Shown: positions 23,022 to 33,137 of the stretch, one piece after another
How positions within the stretch are numbered: position 1 is the first letter of the stretch
How the letters are laid out: each line of letters opens with the position of its first letter
Assembly: GCA_034401135.1 (NCBI GenBank)
Contig: JAWZSP010000003.1
Span: 4,402,001 to 4,466,000, forward strand
DNA from: Volutella citrinella
Lineage: Eukaryota > Ascomycota > Sordariomycetes > Hypocreales > Nectriaceae
Length of the DNA: 64,000 nucleotides
Direction: 5' to 3'
Translations under genes and position numbers: made by a program
The notes under the pieces: model-generated
What the model saw: the letters and a program-made list of their open reading frames with translations, nothing else
Told to the model about the DNA's origin: nothing
The model's database searches: none

Positions 23022-24147
23022 GGCGAATGCGAGCGTGATTGGTAGTTGATTTGATATTGCTGGGTGAGGCCGACCTACATATAGTAGGCTGTCGTTCACA
23101 GGGCCGATGACGGGAAAACTTTTTCCTGGGGTCTAGTTTTGCCGGGCCCGGCTACCTTGGCTCAGGCCCCGTGGACGGAGTAACAGGCCGGCCACAAGCA
23201 TCACAAAGGTTAACTAGCTCCTCCTTTGCTCGTGGCACGGTATCCGCAAGTAGGCGCTGATAGGCGCCGCATCCTGTTAGGTAACGGGAGGACGGGATAT
23301 GCGGCGACTTTTAGCGGCGGGGAGGATCCTGTACTTGTGACTGTTTGTCCACCCTCTCGTCTCGCAGAGAAGAGAGTAGTGCGACCTGCTAGAGAGGCCC
23401 AAACGAGTCCTACACTACCATTTCCCCTCTTCATCTCCTGCTTGAAGGCTTTTACTTCTGGAATAATTCAGCTAGCCGTGCAGATGATGCCACCGCAGTG
23501 GGTGCACCGCATGCTAGGCCCCGCCCCGCGTGCCCCTCTCCGCCAAGCAACAACGGCAAGGGCTGCCAGTTGGTGGTGCAGGAGCAATGACCACTGACGA
23601 CCGCCCGTTCTCCAGGCTCCAGCCCAGTAAAGACGGGGTCCAGGCTGCGCTGCGCAATCTCTGACACGTGCAGATAGCGATAAGCAAAAAATACTTGATT
23701 TAGCCACCTTGCCTTGCCTGCGTCACAGGTCACCACCAGAGGCATGGACTGATTAGACCACTAAGCAGTAGTGCAGTACTTCTACCTCTTTACGGACAGC
23801 TCCTTTTCCATCATCCTGTGCCAGAGCCCTCGTCTGCCTGCCAACCAGCTCTCCTCCTCCGACCTCCTCCAGCGCCTCCAGCCAGCACGCGATACTCCTC
23901 TCGCTTGCACACCTCCTCGCTACTACTAGCCAAACGAAGCCTACCCCGAGCTGCACCGACCCGACACCGACAGCTACCCGATGAACACCAAGGCGTCCCT
24001 GAGCACCTGACCAGGGCGAACGCCATCACAGACCCCGATATTACACGCCGCGCAACTTGAGAGCGCAGTTGCAGCGCCGTCCCGACCCGCCATCGCCTCC
24101 CTCCCCGCTGCACCGGCGCGGCCCTCGCCTGCCACCCTGCCGCCCCG
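23022..24147. other. Divergent promoter region, GTP cyclohydrolase I / Ice2
   Basis: 1.13 kb. A TATA-like TATATG (23083-23078, minus) lies about 60 nt upstream of the cyclohydrolase ATG. On the plus strand the last 350 nt are C-rich, as in a leader, and include a 9-codon upstream ORF (23981-24010) before the Ice2 start. Confidence 0.45.
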
Positions 24148-25503
24148 ATGTGGTGGCTCTTCCGCGTCTTCTTCAGCTCCATCTTCCTGCTTAGCGTTGT
24201 CCTCTCTATACCCATCGCCTTCGATGTCGGCGGCCGCGATAGTGGGCTGGCCTACAGCCTAGGCTTGTTCCTCTTCTACTTCGTCTATTCCAGCCTCGAG
24301 CTCATCACCCCCGAGAAGTCGCGGTCGCGCTTCGTCGTCACGGCCTTCCTGCGCCTGTCCCAGTGGATCGTCATACCCTCCCTGCTCATCTGGGCGCTCG
24401 GCCAGTTCGCCGTCGACGCTGGTAGCACCAACTGGGTTGAGCGGACGCTTGGCGGACTGCTCAAGTCCAAGACTACGAGTTGGACAGAGTGGACCTTTGG
24501 GAAGGATGGGCTGCTTGAGACAGTTATGCTTGGTGGGTGGGACAAGGTCCTGCGGTATTCAGGCCCCGTCTTTCAACTCCTGGAGGGCTTCTGCACCTTG
24601 CTCGTCATCCAGGCTGCAGGACAGCTCACCCGATGGCTCGTCAACCGTGGAAGGAGTGATACCTGGGTGGTCAGTTTTATTAGCTCCCGCTCTCCATGGC
24701 ACCCGAGTCGCTAACATACGTTATAGATCACGTTGCTCGCCGTTTCAGGCTCCATCATGGCAAGCGCCTTCTACTTCCTTTGGCGGGTTGCGCAGTTTCC
24801 TCACATCAGCAACATCGATGCTACGCTTATCGGCATTGCCATGACCACTGCCGTCTTTCTTTGCGCGTACGGCATCGGCAGTGGACGAGGCAACCCTATC
24901 GAATCATCTCTGCTCTTCGCCTATATCGTCCTTTGCGTCTACCAGATCTTCACAGATTATCTCCCCACCGACCCTGCCGAGCAGACCAACGAGCAGGCAT
25001 CTTCGCAACCCGAAGTGCCCCCGCTGCCACCAATCATCATGGCGTCGTATTCGACCTTCGTCCACATGCTCGGCTCTTTGCCGTATGCTATCCATTGGGT
25101 GCTCGGCCTACTTTATGCTGCCTTCCAGACGATTACGCCCTCTGTCATCATCTCCCTTGCCTATCGCCTTCTCGTTTTCTACTGTGCCACGCGTATTATC
25201 CCGTCCGTTCGTGACATGGGTGCTCGGGCGCTGATGCAGGAGCCGGACTGGGAGGATACGGAAACGGCCAACGCGCTGTTGGGCTTCCTAAACTGGTTCT
25301 CGCCATCGCTCCTCATTGCTGTCTACACCAGCCTGCTCTTGCAGCACTTCTCGACAAGCGATGGCCCCGACGGCTGGACCCTGAGGGGAGGAGACGCCGA
25401 TGGCAACACTTGGCAATGGATCAACCTGGGGATGACAATGGTGCTATATGGAGTTGAGCTGTACCTCAGCTCCGACGAGCACGACCGTTGGAAGATTGAC
25501 TAA
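24148..25503 (+). CDS. ICE2: Ice2 family ER membrane protein
   Basis: Two exons: 24148-24669 and 24727-25503 (57-nt intron with a GTCAGT donor), giving 432 residues. It is a polytopic membrane protein with about ten hydrophobic segments. The first (FRVFFSSIFLLSVVLSIPIAFDV) is followed by SLGLFLFYFVYSSLEL, and the C-terminal signature EDTETANALLGFLNWFSPSLLIAVYTSLLLQHF identifies the fungal ICE2 family. In yeast Ice2 supports cortical ER inheritance and, by restraining the Nem1-Spo7 phosphatase, links lipid droplets to ER membrane synthesis. The protein ends in a short charged tail (DEHDRWKID). The start is the first ATG ahead of the first membrane segment. It shares a divergent promoter with GTP cyclohydrolase I. 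Confidence 0.92.
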
Positions 25504-26313
25504 GGAACTAATTGACACTGTTGCTGGATTCGAGGGACCCCGCTCTCGCGGACAGAGACGGCCAGTGCCGAGGGTACGACACAGATTCAGGGTGATTAGA
25601 TGAGAAGGCGCCAACCTGGGCGCCGATATATTTTTGAGACAGGACAGCATGGCGGGAACTGGATCGGACCAGGGCTAGCAGGGATTGCTTGGAACAGGAT
25701 GGCGTTGCGGGCTAGAGTCTTTTCTTTTCCTGTTGTTTTGTCTTGTCAGCATGGCGGTATTGATATCATGGGATACTTTTGTTTCTTTCTACAATGGCTC
25801 TGGTGGGCATGTGCCTGATCGTTTCTGGAGGATAAAACTTTGACCGATCCTTGTTCCTTTTGTCCTCTGCCCGGGTCTTGATGTTGATGTGATTGGCCCT
25901 TTGCGGACTTGTACGGTGTTGGCAATAACTTATGCGTGACACATTGCTTCGGAGATTAGTGTCACTTGGCTTAATTTAAGATTCCTCAAATTGAGAATCA
26001 ATCCGTGCTTTGGGCGGCCTATTACTTTCGGAGGGTTGACGCGGGCTGGTGAGACGAATGTGATGCTGCAGGCTGCGAAACTGGGTGGAACCTCGGGGGT
26101 TGAGTGTGGTTCTGACGCTTGGTGGCGGCTCCCGTTCCTTATTCTGGGGCAGGAGCTCCACCTGGCTTGCATTGCCGAGTCCGGGGGCGGCCGAGACAAA
26201 GAAACGCCTCGGCATCCAACAGTGAACTTGGGCCGCTCAATTCTCTTCCACGACAAGACAACGTCTCGGCAACACGCGACCCTTAGCACGCGTCCGTCCG
26301 CCCGCAGATACCA
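25504..26313. other. Intergenic, Ice2 / alpha-beta hydrolase
   Basis: About 800 nt. The first part is T-rich (25720-25870), as expected for the Ice2 3' UTR. No gene seen. Confidence 0.4.
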
Positions 26314-27419
26314 ATGGCTGACGACGGCTATGCGACCAAGGGCCTCGCCCCGCCTCCGGATGTGTCCAGGACCACCATGCCAATGGCAGGCTTCCTGGTG
26401 GACGTGTATGGCTTGGACGAGCTCCCCGCCGAGGCCCCTGTGACTTGTCTGTGGCTGCTCCATCCCCGCACTCGGACCCGGGGCCGCATGCACGACATTG
26501 CCCGCCGGGCCGTCGCCGCGTGGTATGCCCGCTCCGGCTCCGGCTCCGGCCCCGAGTCCGAGTCCAAGTCCGGGGCGGGCGTCCGGGGCCTGGTTGCCCT
26601 GGCGTTTGACATGCCCAACCACGGTTCGCGCGTCGTCAGCCCCGAGGCCAACGCCGGATGGGACGAGGGCAACGCGCACCACGCCCTGGACATGCTGGGC
26701 ATGGTCAAGGGCGGACGCACCGACATGAGCGGCCTGATGGACCTCGTGCCGGGCTATCTCGGCCGCCAAGTCGACGACCACGTGTGCCTGGGCTGGAGCC
26801 TGGGCGGCCACTGCGCCTGGCAGGCTTGGATGGGCGAGCAGAGGATCAGTACCGCCGTCGTCATCGTGGGCTGCAACGACTACATGAGTGAGTGACCCCC
26901 GTGTCCCGAGAAGCGAGTGTTTCACCCCATTCAACCATCTATTGTGTAGGTCTCATGGAAGCCCGTGCCACGGCCACCATCACCAACAGCAGCTTCGGCC
27001 CAGACGCCCCATTCCTTGGCAGCCAGCACTTCCCACCGGCGCTTGTGGCCAGCTGCCTGGCCAACGACCCAAAGGGCATCCTGTTCGGCACCGCCGCTTT
27101 GCCCACGGACACCCCCTCAGCTGCCGAACAAGCGCGCCTGCGGATGATTCTAGACGCTCGTGTGCGCGGCAAGCGACTGCTCGCGTGTTCAGGAGCCGCC
27201 GACGAACTTGTTCCCTATGCCCATAGCGCAGCACTGACCGCCCTGCTGCGAGACGCCACTGCCGAGGGTGGCTGGCTGGCTGACGCCGGTGTTGTCATTG
27301 AGGACCGCGTGTACGAGGGCATAGGGCATCGGTTTAGCGCCGCCATGGTGGAGGACGCGGTGCGCTTTTTGGTCGAGGCTGTGGCGTCACCAAGGCCGTT
27401 CGGCAAGGGGAAGCTATGA
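26314..27419 (+). CDS. Alpha/beta hydrolase-fold protein
   Basis: Two exons: 26314-26887 and 26950-27419 (62-nt intron), giving 347 residues. The nucleophile elbow G-W-S-L-G (S162, in VCLGWSLGGHCAW) and the late histidine (about H318, YEGIGHRF) fit an esterase or lipase-type catalytic triad; the acid is probably the Asp in CSGAADELVP. The oxyanion region CLWLLHPRTRTR lies near residue 50. A low-complexity Ser/Gly/Glu insert (74-88) separates early strands. No signal peptide or membrane segment, so probably cytosolic. The substrate is unknown; related fungal proteins are annotated only by fold. The splice junction restores YMSLMEARA and is well supported by the continued fold. Codons are strongly GC-biased compared with the next gene downstream. 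Confidence 0.88.
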
Positions 27420-27822
27420 AGTGCCGCCTGTTCAACGCTGTGTCCTTGAGCTTTGTCCTTTTGCCCAGATCAGAGCAGGTTGGTGAAAGTCTACCCCTTG
27501 TCACAGCACCAACATAGACAGCACTGCGGAGCTGGACAGTAAATACAAAGAAAGAAATAGAAATGGATAAAGAAGCCTCAACACTGCTAAGCAACTAGTT
27601 CGGATGATTGACACCATCTGCTTTGCTTTGAACATGTTGGAACACAGCCACGTCTGCAACTGTTTACGAGGATATAGATAAGGCCCGAGGCATCCTTTTC
27701 CAGACCCAGCAAACATTCACACAGTTCCAACACTCCAAACCATTCACACAATTCAATCACCCCAAACCACTCACACAATTCAAACGCCCCAAACCATACC
27801 CTCACTTGGAAGCATCAACACA
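27420..27822. other. Upstream region of the kinase-like gene, with 27-nt repeats
   Basis: About 400 nt holding the 3' flank of the hydrolase, a TATA-like TATAGATAA near 27673 and, between it and the next ATG, three 27-nt direct repeats. Confidence 0.5.
27715..27795. repeat. Three tandem 27-nt repeats
   Basis: Units at 27715-27741, 27742-27768 and 27769-27795 share the pattern ATTCACACAATTCA...CCCCAAACC. Units 2 and 3 differ at only a few positions; unit 1 is more diverged. The block contains no ATG and lies in the presumed 5' leader of the following gene. Confidence 0.9.
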
Positions 27823-29277
27823 ATGGCCCCCAAGAAGGTCTCAGAGTTGAAGTGGAAGAATCTCCCAGGCTCTCTGCTAGTCCCCCTAAATGGGAGTAGA
27901 ATTCTGCAATTTGCTGTTGACTTGTGGGAGGACATAGAAGAAGACGCAGGGAGAAAACTGCCACGCTCAGTGAGAGCCGACTTGCTTCCAATAGTGTGCC
28001 AAGGTAGCACCTACCACCACCGGATCATCCAGTTCACCAACGGTGCTGATACGCTATGGGTTCTACGCACCCATGCTTTCACTGCCGAAGTCGACAAAAA
28101 GGCAATCCAGGCTACTAAGATGCAAGATATCGGAGTGAGGGGTATGCAGGGCCGTCATAAGAGGATTACCTTGGACGAGGTGTCGGTCATGGCCTTGATG
28201 CGCAACAACGGAATCCCGGCCCCTAAGGTCATAGGATCCGGGCAGCTCCTATTCCGCCTGAATGACGAGTCAAGCGAGTATGGCTGCCTTGGTTGTCCCT
28301 TTTTACTCACTGAGTATATTCCAGCCAACAACGCCAAGGCCGCTCTCGCTGATGCCGATGGCCAAGGTGAGAAGGCCAGCATCAACCGATGGGTCCCGCA
28401 TTTCGCCCCGATACAGGTAAAAATAAAATCTCAGTCGGTACTTGGAGCTTTGTGTGTGCTAACCTAGTGTCATAGGTAAAGCTAGCTTCATTGCGAGTTC
28501 CCAAAATTGGATCCATTACCTGGGTGGACGTGAGATCAAGGTTGGGCCCATCCCGAACATCGGCGGCCCCTTTGATACTGCCGCCGAATATCTCCAAGCC
28601 TGGGGGAAGTTCTGGGAAAACTCTAGCAAGTGCAAGCCCAGTAACAAGGCGAACGAGAACTGCTCCGAGCATGTCCGTGACTTCCCGAGTCAGCTCGCTA
28701 AGGTGGCTGACCAACTCAAGCTCAAGGACGGGCCATTCCCAATCATGCACTCCGCAATGACGCCAGATAACATGATGGTTGATGAGGATACATTCGAAAT
28801 CCTCGGTATCACTCACTGGGCATCTACGACCTCGGTACCTTGGGAACTCGTCCGACCTCCCAGCGGTGTCGAACATGAGCTAGTTGCAGCTTCATGGCCT
28901 CGTTACTTTGGCCAAGGCTTCAAGGGAGAGGTGGCTGAGGGGGTCTGGAACAACTGGAGCCTTGACATGATACAAAGCTTGCGAGCCAAGGAGAAGAAGC
29001 ATACCGAGTATGTGCGACTGCTGCGCGAGGCCGAGATGGAGGGCGGGCACGAGCTGCGTGGATATGGCACCATCTGGATATTCAATGACCAGTCTATTAC
29101 AAGATATAACTGTAAGCACACCCCGAGCTGCAAGAGCAATAGAGTTGCGCTCCAATCCTGCTAGATGAATGGGAGCTGGACGTTGCTTGCTGGACGATGT
29201 GCCTGTACGCATGTTCATACCGAATTGTGGGAGTCCAGAAGCTTACGAGGAGGGGCTTGACTGATTTCACAAGGTAG
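27823..29277 (+). CDS. Degenerate APH-type phosphotransferase-like gene, apparently frameshifted
   Basis: By family similarity the exons are 27823-28416, 28476-29111 and 29165-29277. The first exon and the start of the second read as a fungal APH/choline-kinase-like protein: LTLDEVSVMALMRNNGIPAPKVI-type block, CPFLLTEYIPANN, then IQ-VKLASLRVPKIGSI. The frame is then broken at about 28527-28535, and the family sequence (VGPIPNIGGPFDTAAEYL) continues in another frame to the end (WTMCLYACSYRIVG). Adding one base or removing two would rejoin it. Alternatively, a donor at 28367 (GTGAGA) spliced to the same acceptor (28476) gives an unbroken 430-residue reading but loses the VKLASLRVPKIGSI block. 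Two catalytic sites are also changed: the usual H-G-D/H-N-D motif reads HSA and the metal-binding I-D-W reads THW. So it is a pseudogene or a non-catalytic relative. Confidence 0.7.
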
Positions 29278-29724
29278 ATTGTAGCTGGACCCTTGAGCTA
29301 CTGCGTCTTCACCTCCTTCCGGGACGACCATACGGCTACCCACCTCAGAGAATGCAAGTTTACGCACCGGTCATCAACCAATAACGGCGTGACTGAAAGG
29401 ATGTGATTGTGCAACGTGAGGTGACTGTGTGCATCCCCCCCCCCCCCCCCCCCCTGCTCCGGCTTGGACTGAGGGGAGCCGGCGATCCAATGAAATTCTT
29501 GGCTGCTGGTGGAAAGTGAAACAAAGTCTACATGAATAGCATACAGAAATGAAAAAAAAGGGTGGCTTTCAGGGACCAGTAATGAAGCATAGAATCTTTG
29601 GACGAGCCGTTTCCCACACCCCTGCTGATTTTAGGTTGACATGCTGGCGCACAGTATTGTGGTTCTGTCCAACATTCTGGAACATCTGGGCCACGTCAAT
29701 AGATCAAGCCATGGTCAAGCTTGC
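29278..29724. other. Convergent 3' intergenic region with a poly-C tract
   Basis: About 450 nt between converging genes. It contains a run of 20 cytosines (29435-29454). No gene seen. Confidence 0.5.
29435..29454. repeat. Poly-C tract (20 nt)
   Basis: Uninterrupted run of 20 C residues; its true length may be uncertain because such homopolymers are error-prone in sequencing. Confidence 0.85.
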
Positions 29725-30570
29725 CTACCAGGGCCTATCGGCTTGGGGGTCAATCGCCTCAGCACCACTGGGCAAGGCCAATATCGCCAAGCCACCACCG
29801 TCACCGTCGCCCATGAAGACATGTTGAGCAACGCCCCATGGGTTCCTCCGTTTTCTTTTGGCGGCTAGACTGTCACCCCGGCCGTGGGGATCATCCAGCC
29901 ATTCGCTCATCGCAAGACTGACCCCGCTGGCCGCCTCATTCTGCCCTTTCCGCCCTGCGCTGTCTGCGATCGCGGCGGCCATGCCTGGTGGGTCGATGCC
30001 TAAAAACGAGGTACGGGCAAGAGGGAACCCAATGGCGGCGCAGTGTCCGTCCAGGATCCTGGGCTTCTTGAACCGGTGGCTGACGATGGTTATGTGGGCT
30101 GGCCATGCGCTGAACTGGCGATAGAAGAGCGTCAGCGAGAAGAGGATGTTGTGGTAAGAGTCCAGGGCACGCTCCTCCAGTGCCACCTCATCTGCCAAGG
30201 GGCCTCCCTCCAGCATGCCCCAGTAGCCATTCTCCGAAGCGATGTTGGCGTAGCTCTGCGATTCCGACAGCTTGGTCTCCCGCCGTGTCGGACCCCTGCG
30301 CGCCATGTGTACGGGTTAACGCCGGTACAAGCGGGTGTACACGACAGGCCAACTTGGAGGGATAGATGAAACGCACCCGGAAAACATTAGCACAGACTGT
30401 TGGCGGTCCTGGGCCAGGTGCTGCACCCCGGCCTTGATGTGCTCCACAAACGTGTCCGTTTCCCCACGCTGGAAGTCGGCAATGAGCCACTCGGCCTCAT
30501 CTGTGCCACATGATGGCCCACCTAGCCATATGCCGTGGCAACAGACGATGATGAGGTGTGTTCGTGTCAT
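29725..30570 (-). CDS. DUF218 (YdcF-like) domain protein
   Basis: Two exons: 30570-30377 and 30295-29725 (81-nt intron), giving 254 residues. The fold begins at once (THLIIVCCHGIWLGG), continues with DEAEWLIADFQRGETDTFVEHI and, across the splice, VLMFSGGPTRRETKLSESQSYANIA. The set of an early hydrophobic strand, a central S-G-G and E(S/A)QSYAN matches fungal DUF218 proteins. Later blocks are DSYHNILFSLTLFYRQFSAWP and ITIVSHRFKKPRI. Bacterial DUF218/YdcF proteins bind S-adenosylmethionine or act in envelope metabolism, but the fungal role is unknown. There is no clear signal peptide. An in-frame ATG at 30822 could extend the protein by 84 residues of low-conservation sequence; I prefer 30570 because it directly precedes the domain. 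Confidence 0.87.
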
Positions 30571-31091
30571 GGTAGGCTGTGTGTGAGTGTGTGTAAGTCG
30601 GTGAAGCCATCGCCAACGCTGGGGGGCTGAGCTGTGCAGCTCTAGGTCATGTGATCTACCTCCTTGACACAGCATCAACTCCCCGGACTGCGGCACACAT
30701 GATGATGATCGTCCCTGCTTAGTGTTGGGAGAAATACTTAGAGAGGCCAAGGCATGACCCATTGCCAGTAAATAAGCCATACCCCTGAAAGCTGGCCCCC
30801 TTTCCCTGATACCTCTTGCCATATCTCTTCTCAGGTGTGGGCAATGGATGGATGGCTAGGCGAGGGACGTGACCTACGAGACGCCGAAATTCATAGTTAT
30901 AATCGTATTGTACAATCTAAATTGTGGTAAATAACGCGCCCAAGCCTGCCACCTTGGCCGCATGTCTATGGATCATATCGCCCTGCGCTGTCCAGTTACT
31001 ATTACAAAATGTGCGCCCACTGTGGCCTCGACTCTTACACGCCGCTCTCATCATCCCTCCTGCCTTGTCAGGGTGACACATCAGCCTCCAT
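30571..31091. other. Intergenic, DUF218 gene / folate ligase
   Basis: About 520 nt between two minus-strand genes: the DUF218 promoter and leader plus the 3' flank of the Mur ligase. A TG-rich repeat (30580-30600) lies just upstream of the DUF218 ATG. Confidence 0.4.
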
Positions 31092-33137
31092 TTACTTCGC
31101 TTCGGGCTGGTCAATGTCCTTTGGCTGGTCAATGTCCTTTTTCTCATCCCCAGCATTCTCAGCAGACTCCTCAACAGGAATCGACCTCTTTGGAGATTTT
31201 GGAGATTTTTTTGGAGATTTCTTGCCCCTCTTCCTAGACGTCCCAGTCAACTTCTTGTAGCCCTGAGACTTCTTGCCGGCATCGATGGGGTAATTCCTAA
31301 TTTTGAGGACGAGCGCGTCGAAAGCGTCCTTGTGCTGGCCCGCTTGCTTATCCAGCTCCTCGAGCTTTTCGAGTTGCGTTTTGGAGGGCTCCACCGCAGC
31401 ATCTCCGCCGTCGGGTGAGGCACCATCGATTTCCTCTCTAAGAATAGAGGCCATGTTGTAGTAGCTCTCCTCCTCCCTCTTGTGGAAACCCGCCTTTTGA
31501 ATGAGTTGAACGAACTCGTCATCGGCCTCGATGCGCACGGATTTGTCCTTCTTGGAGGCGGCTCTCTCGGCGGCCCTTTCGGCGGCAGCCTTCTCGGCAT
31601 TGGCCTTCTTGAGAGCAGCCTTCTCAGCAGCCTGCTCACGTCTGACCTCTTGACGCTCCGCCTTCCTGTCTTCCCGGCCTTGTATCGCCTCCTGAAACTG
31701 CTCGTTTTCCTCTGCGGTCAGCTCGCGCTGCCTCGCGATCCTTTTAAATCTACCAAGTTGCGCCAAGCCCGGCTTGCGATCCCCTGGCTCACGAGTTCGG
31801 CTGACGCCGTCCATCTTAAATAGGTCTCTGACCATGTAAAGACTTCCTGTCACCACAACAGGTCCATCCTCGCCAGCCTTTCCGCATGCCCATGGCAGAG
31901 CATGTTTTAGGTCAGGTTCCGCCCCATACACTTGTTCAGTGCTGTTGACAATGCCAGACGCGATATCAGCACCAAAGCTGGCGGGAGTTGGCTGTGGATC
32001 GTTGTTGCCCGGTTCGAACTCAACGAACGCTACATTATCCTGAGGTTTGATCGCTTCTTGGATTATTCGATCAAAGGGCTTGTGCGTGCTTGAGGACATG
32101 CCCATGACCCAGGTAACTGCTTGGTCATCTTGTCGCATTTTAGTATCCACGTGCCGTGATAGCTCTGACATGCCCAGCAGGTTGTGAGCACCATCAACTA
32201 GAATAGTGCATGGCTTCTCGAGTCCAGAGATGCTCGGGTCCAGCTCGACGTGTTCCAATCGTCCAGGCAGGAAAGGCTCAGTTTCCATCAGCCGATCTAG
32301 GTTGATCTCCTGGTGTGGAAACACATGTCGGAAAGCCAATGCAGCACACAGCAGATTTTGGATCTGATATCCCTCCAGCTTCCACTTGGCATTGTCCAGC
32401 GTCAACAAGAAAGGCTCTGCTTTCCAGGTCGGGATGATGGTTGTGCCGACATGGCGAGCATGCTCTCTGAGCACTCTCATGACAGTCGGGCTGTTGGTGT
32501 GGTCGACAATACAGGGCACAGTCTTTCGCATGATGCCAGCCTTGGCGCGGGCGATGCTCTCGATGTTGTTCCCTAGATACTCCTGATGGTCGAGATCAAT
32601 CTTCGAGATGATGGTGGCTGCCTTTTGATGCATAGCGTTCGTGGCGTCATCTCCTCCTCCCATACCAACTTCAACGATCCCATACGGAACGCGCAGTTTG
32701 TTTAAAACACGGAAAGCAACGGCTGTTTCGAGTTCAAATGGCGACAGTGTTTCGGGATCCTCGCTGTGCTTGAGACTCCAACCCTGAGCGATGCGCTCCC
32801 ACTTTGCCAGTACATGTTCCACCTCCATATCGTACATGCGCTTGTTGGGATACTTCCCGTTGATAATCACACCATTGTGTCGCTCGGGGAAAGCCGGCGA
32901 TATGTAGCTGCCATGGCTGATGCCCGCGAGCTTGAACAGACCAGCTAGGAACGCGCAGATGGACCCTTTACCATTGGTGCCTGCGACATGAATACCCTGC
33001 CACTGTTGATCCTGAGGAACAACCTTCTTGATTCGGTCAAGCCCAAGACGGATATCTCGGTGACCACTTTGCGTCTTGCCAACCATCACCCGCTGAATGC
33101 GGGCGATGGAGTGCTGAATCTCCCGGGATACAGTCAT
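31092..33137 (-). CDS. Folate-type Mur ligase (dihydrofolate/folylpolyglutamate synthase-like) with a 237-residue charged tail
   Basis: Single exon, 681 residues. The Mur-ligase core (1-444) has the P-loop GTNGKGS (53-59), the omega-type loop EVGMGGGDDATN, SKIDLDHQEYLG and ILVDGAHN, and closes with VVVTGSLYMVRDLF. These enzymes ligate glutamate to dihydropteroate or to folates using ATP. From sequence alone I cannot decide between dihydrofolate synthase (Fol3) and folylpolyglutamate synthase; SPAFPERH replaces the common S-P-H-L at the substrate loop. The tail (445-681) is unusual: an Arg/Glu/Ala/Lys-rich probable coiled coil (475-535), a possibly folded part (ADDEFVQLIQKAGF, then HKDAFDALVLKIRNYP), a run of basic SPKK/SPK repeats (about 640-652) and a duplicated KDIDQP before the end. 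No intron separates core and tail. Confidence 0.88.
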   Translation of the reverse strand: MTVSREIQHSIARIQRVMVGKTQSGHRDIRLGLDRIKKVVPQDQQWQGIHVAGTNGKGSICAFLAGLFKLAGISHGSYISPAFPERHNGVIINGKYPNKRMYDMEVEHVLAKWERIAQGWSLKHSEDPETLSPFELETAVAFRVLNKLRVPYGIVEVGMGGGDDATNAMHQKAATIISKIDLDHQEYLGNNIESIARAKAGIMRKTVPCIVDHTNSPTVMRVLREHARHVGTTIIPTWKAEPFLLTLDNAKWKLEGYQIQNLLCAALAFRHVFPHQEINLDRLMETEPFLPGRLEHVELDPSISGLEKPCTILVDGAHNLLGMSELSRHVDTKMRQDDQAVTWVMGMSSSTHKPFDRIIQEAIKPQDNVAFVEFEPGNNDPQPTPASFGADIASGIVNSTEQVYGAEPDLKHALPWACGKAGEDGPVVVTGSLYMVRDLFKMDGVSRTREPGDRKPGLAQLGRFKRIARQRELTAEENEQFQEAIQGREDRKAERQEVRREQAAEKAALKKANAEKAAAERAAERAASKKDKSVRIEADDEFVQLIQKAGFHKREEESYYNMASILREEIDGASPDGGDAAVEPSKTQLEKLEELDKQAGQHKDAFDALVLKIRNYPIDAGKKSQGYKKLTGTSRKRGKKSPKKSPKSPKRSIPVEESAENAGDEKKDIDQPKDIDQPEAK

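Noticed and set aside
22113..23045. 310-codon open frame on the plus strand over GTP cyclohydrolase I
   Set aside because: It lies antisense to a well-identified enzyme. GC-biased third positions suppress stops on the opposite strand, and the translation (Ala/Val/Gly/Leu-rich) matches no family.
28527..28600. GTGAGA at the frameshift of the kinase-like gene as a true donor
   Set aside because: Splicing here would delete the family block VGPIPNIGGPF that is present in the genome, so it does not explain the frame change.
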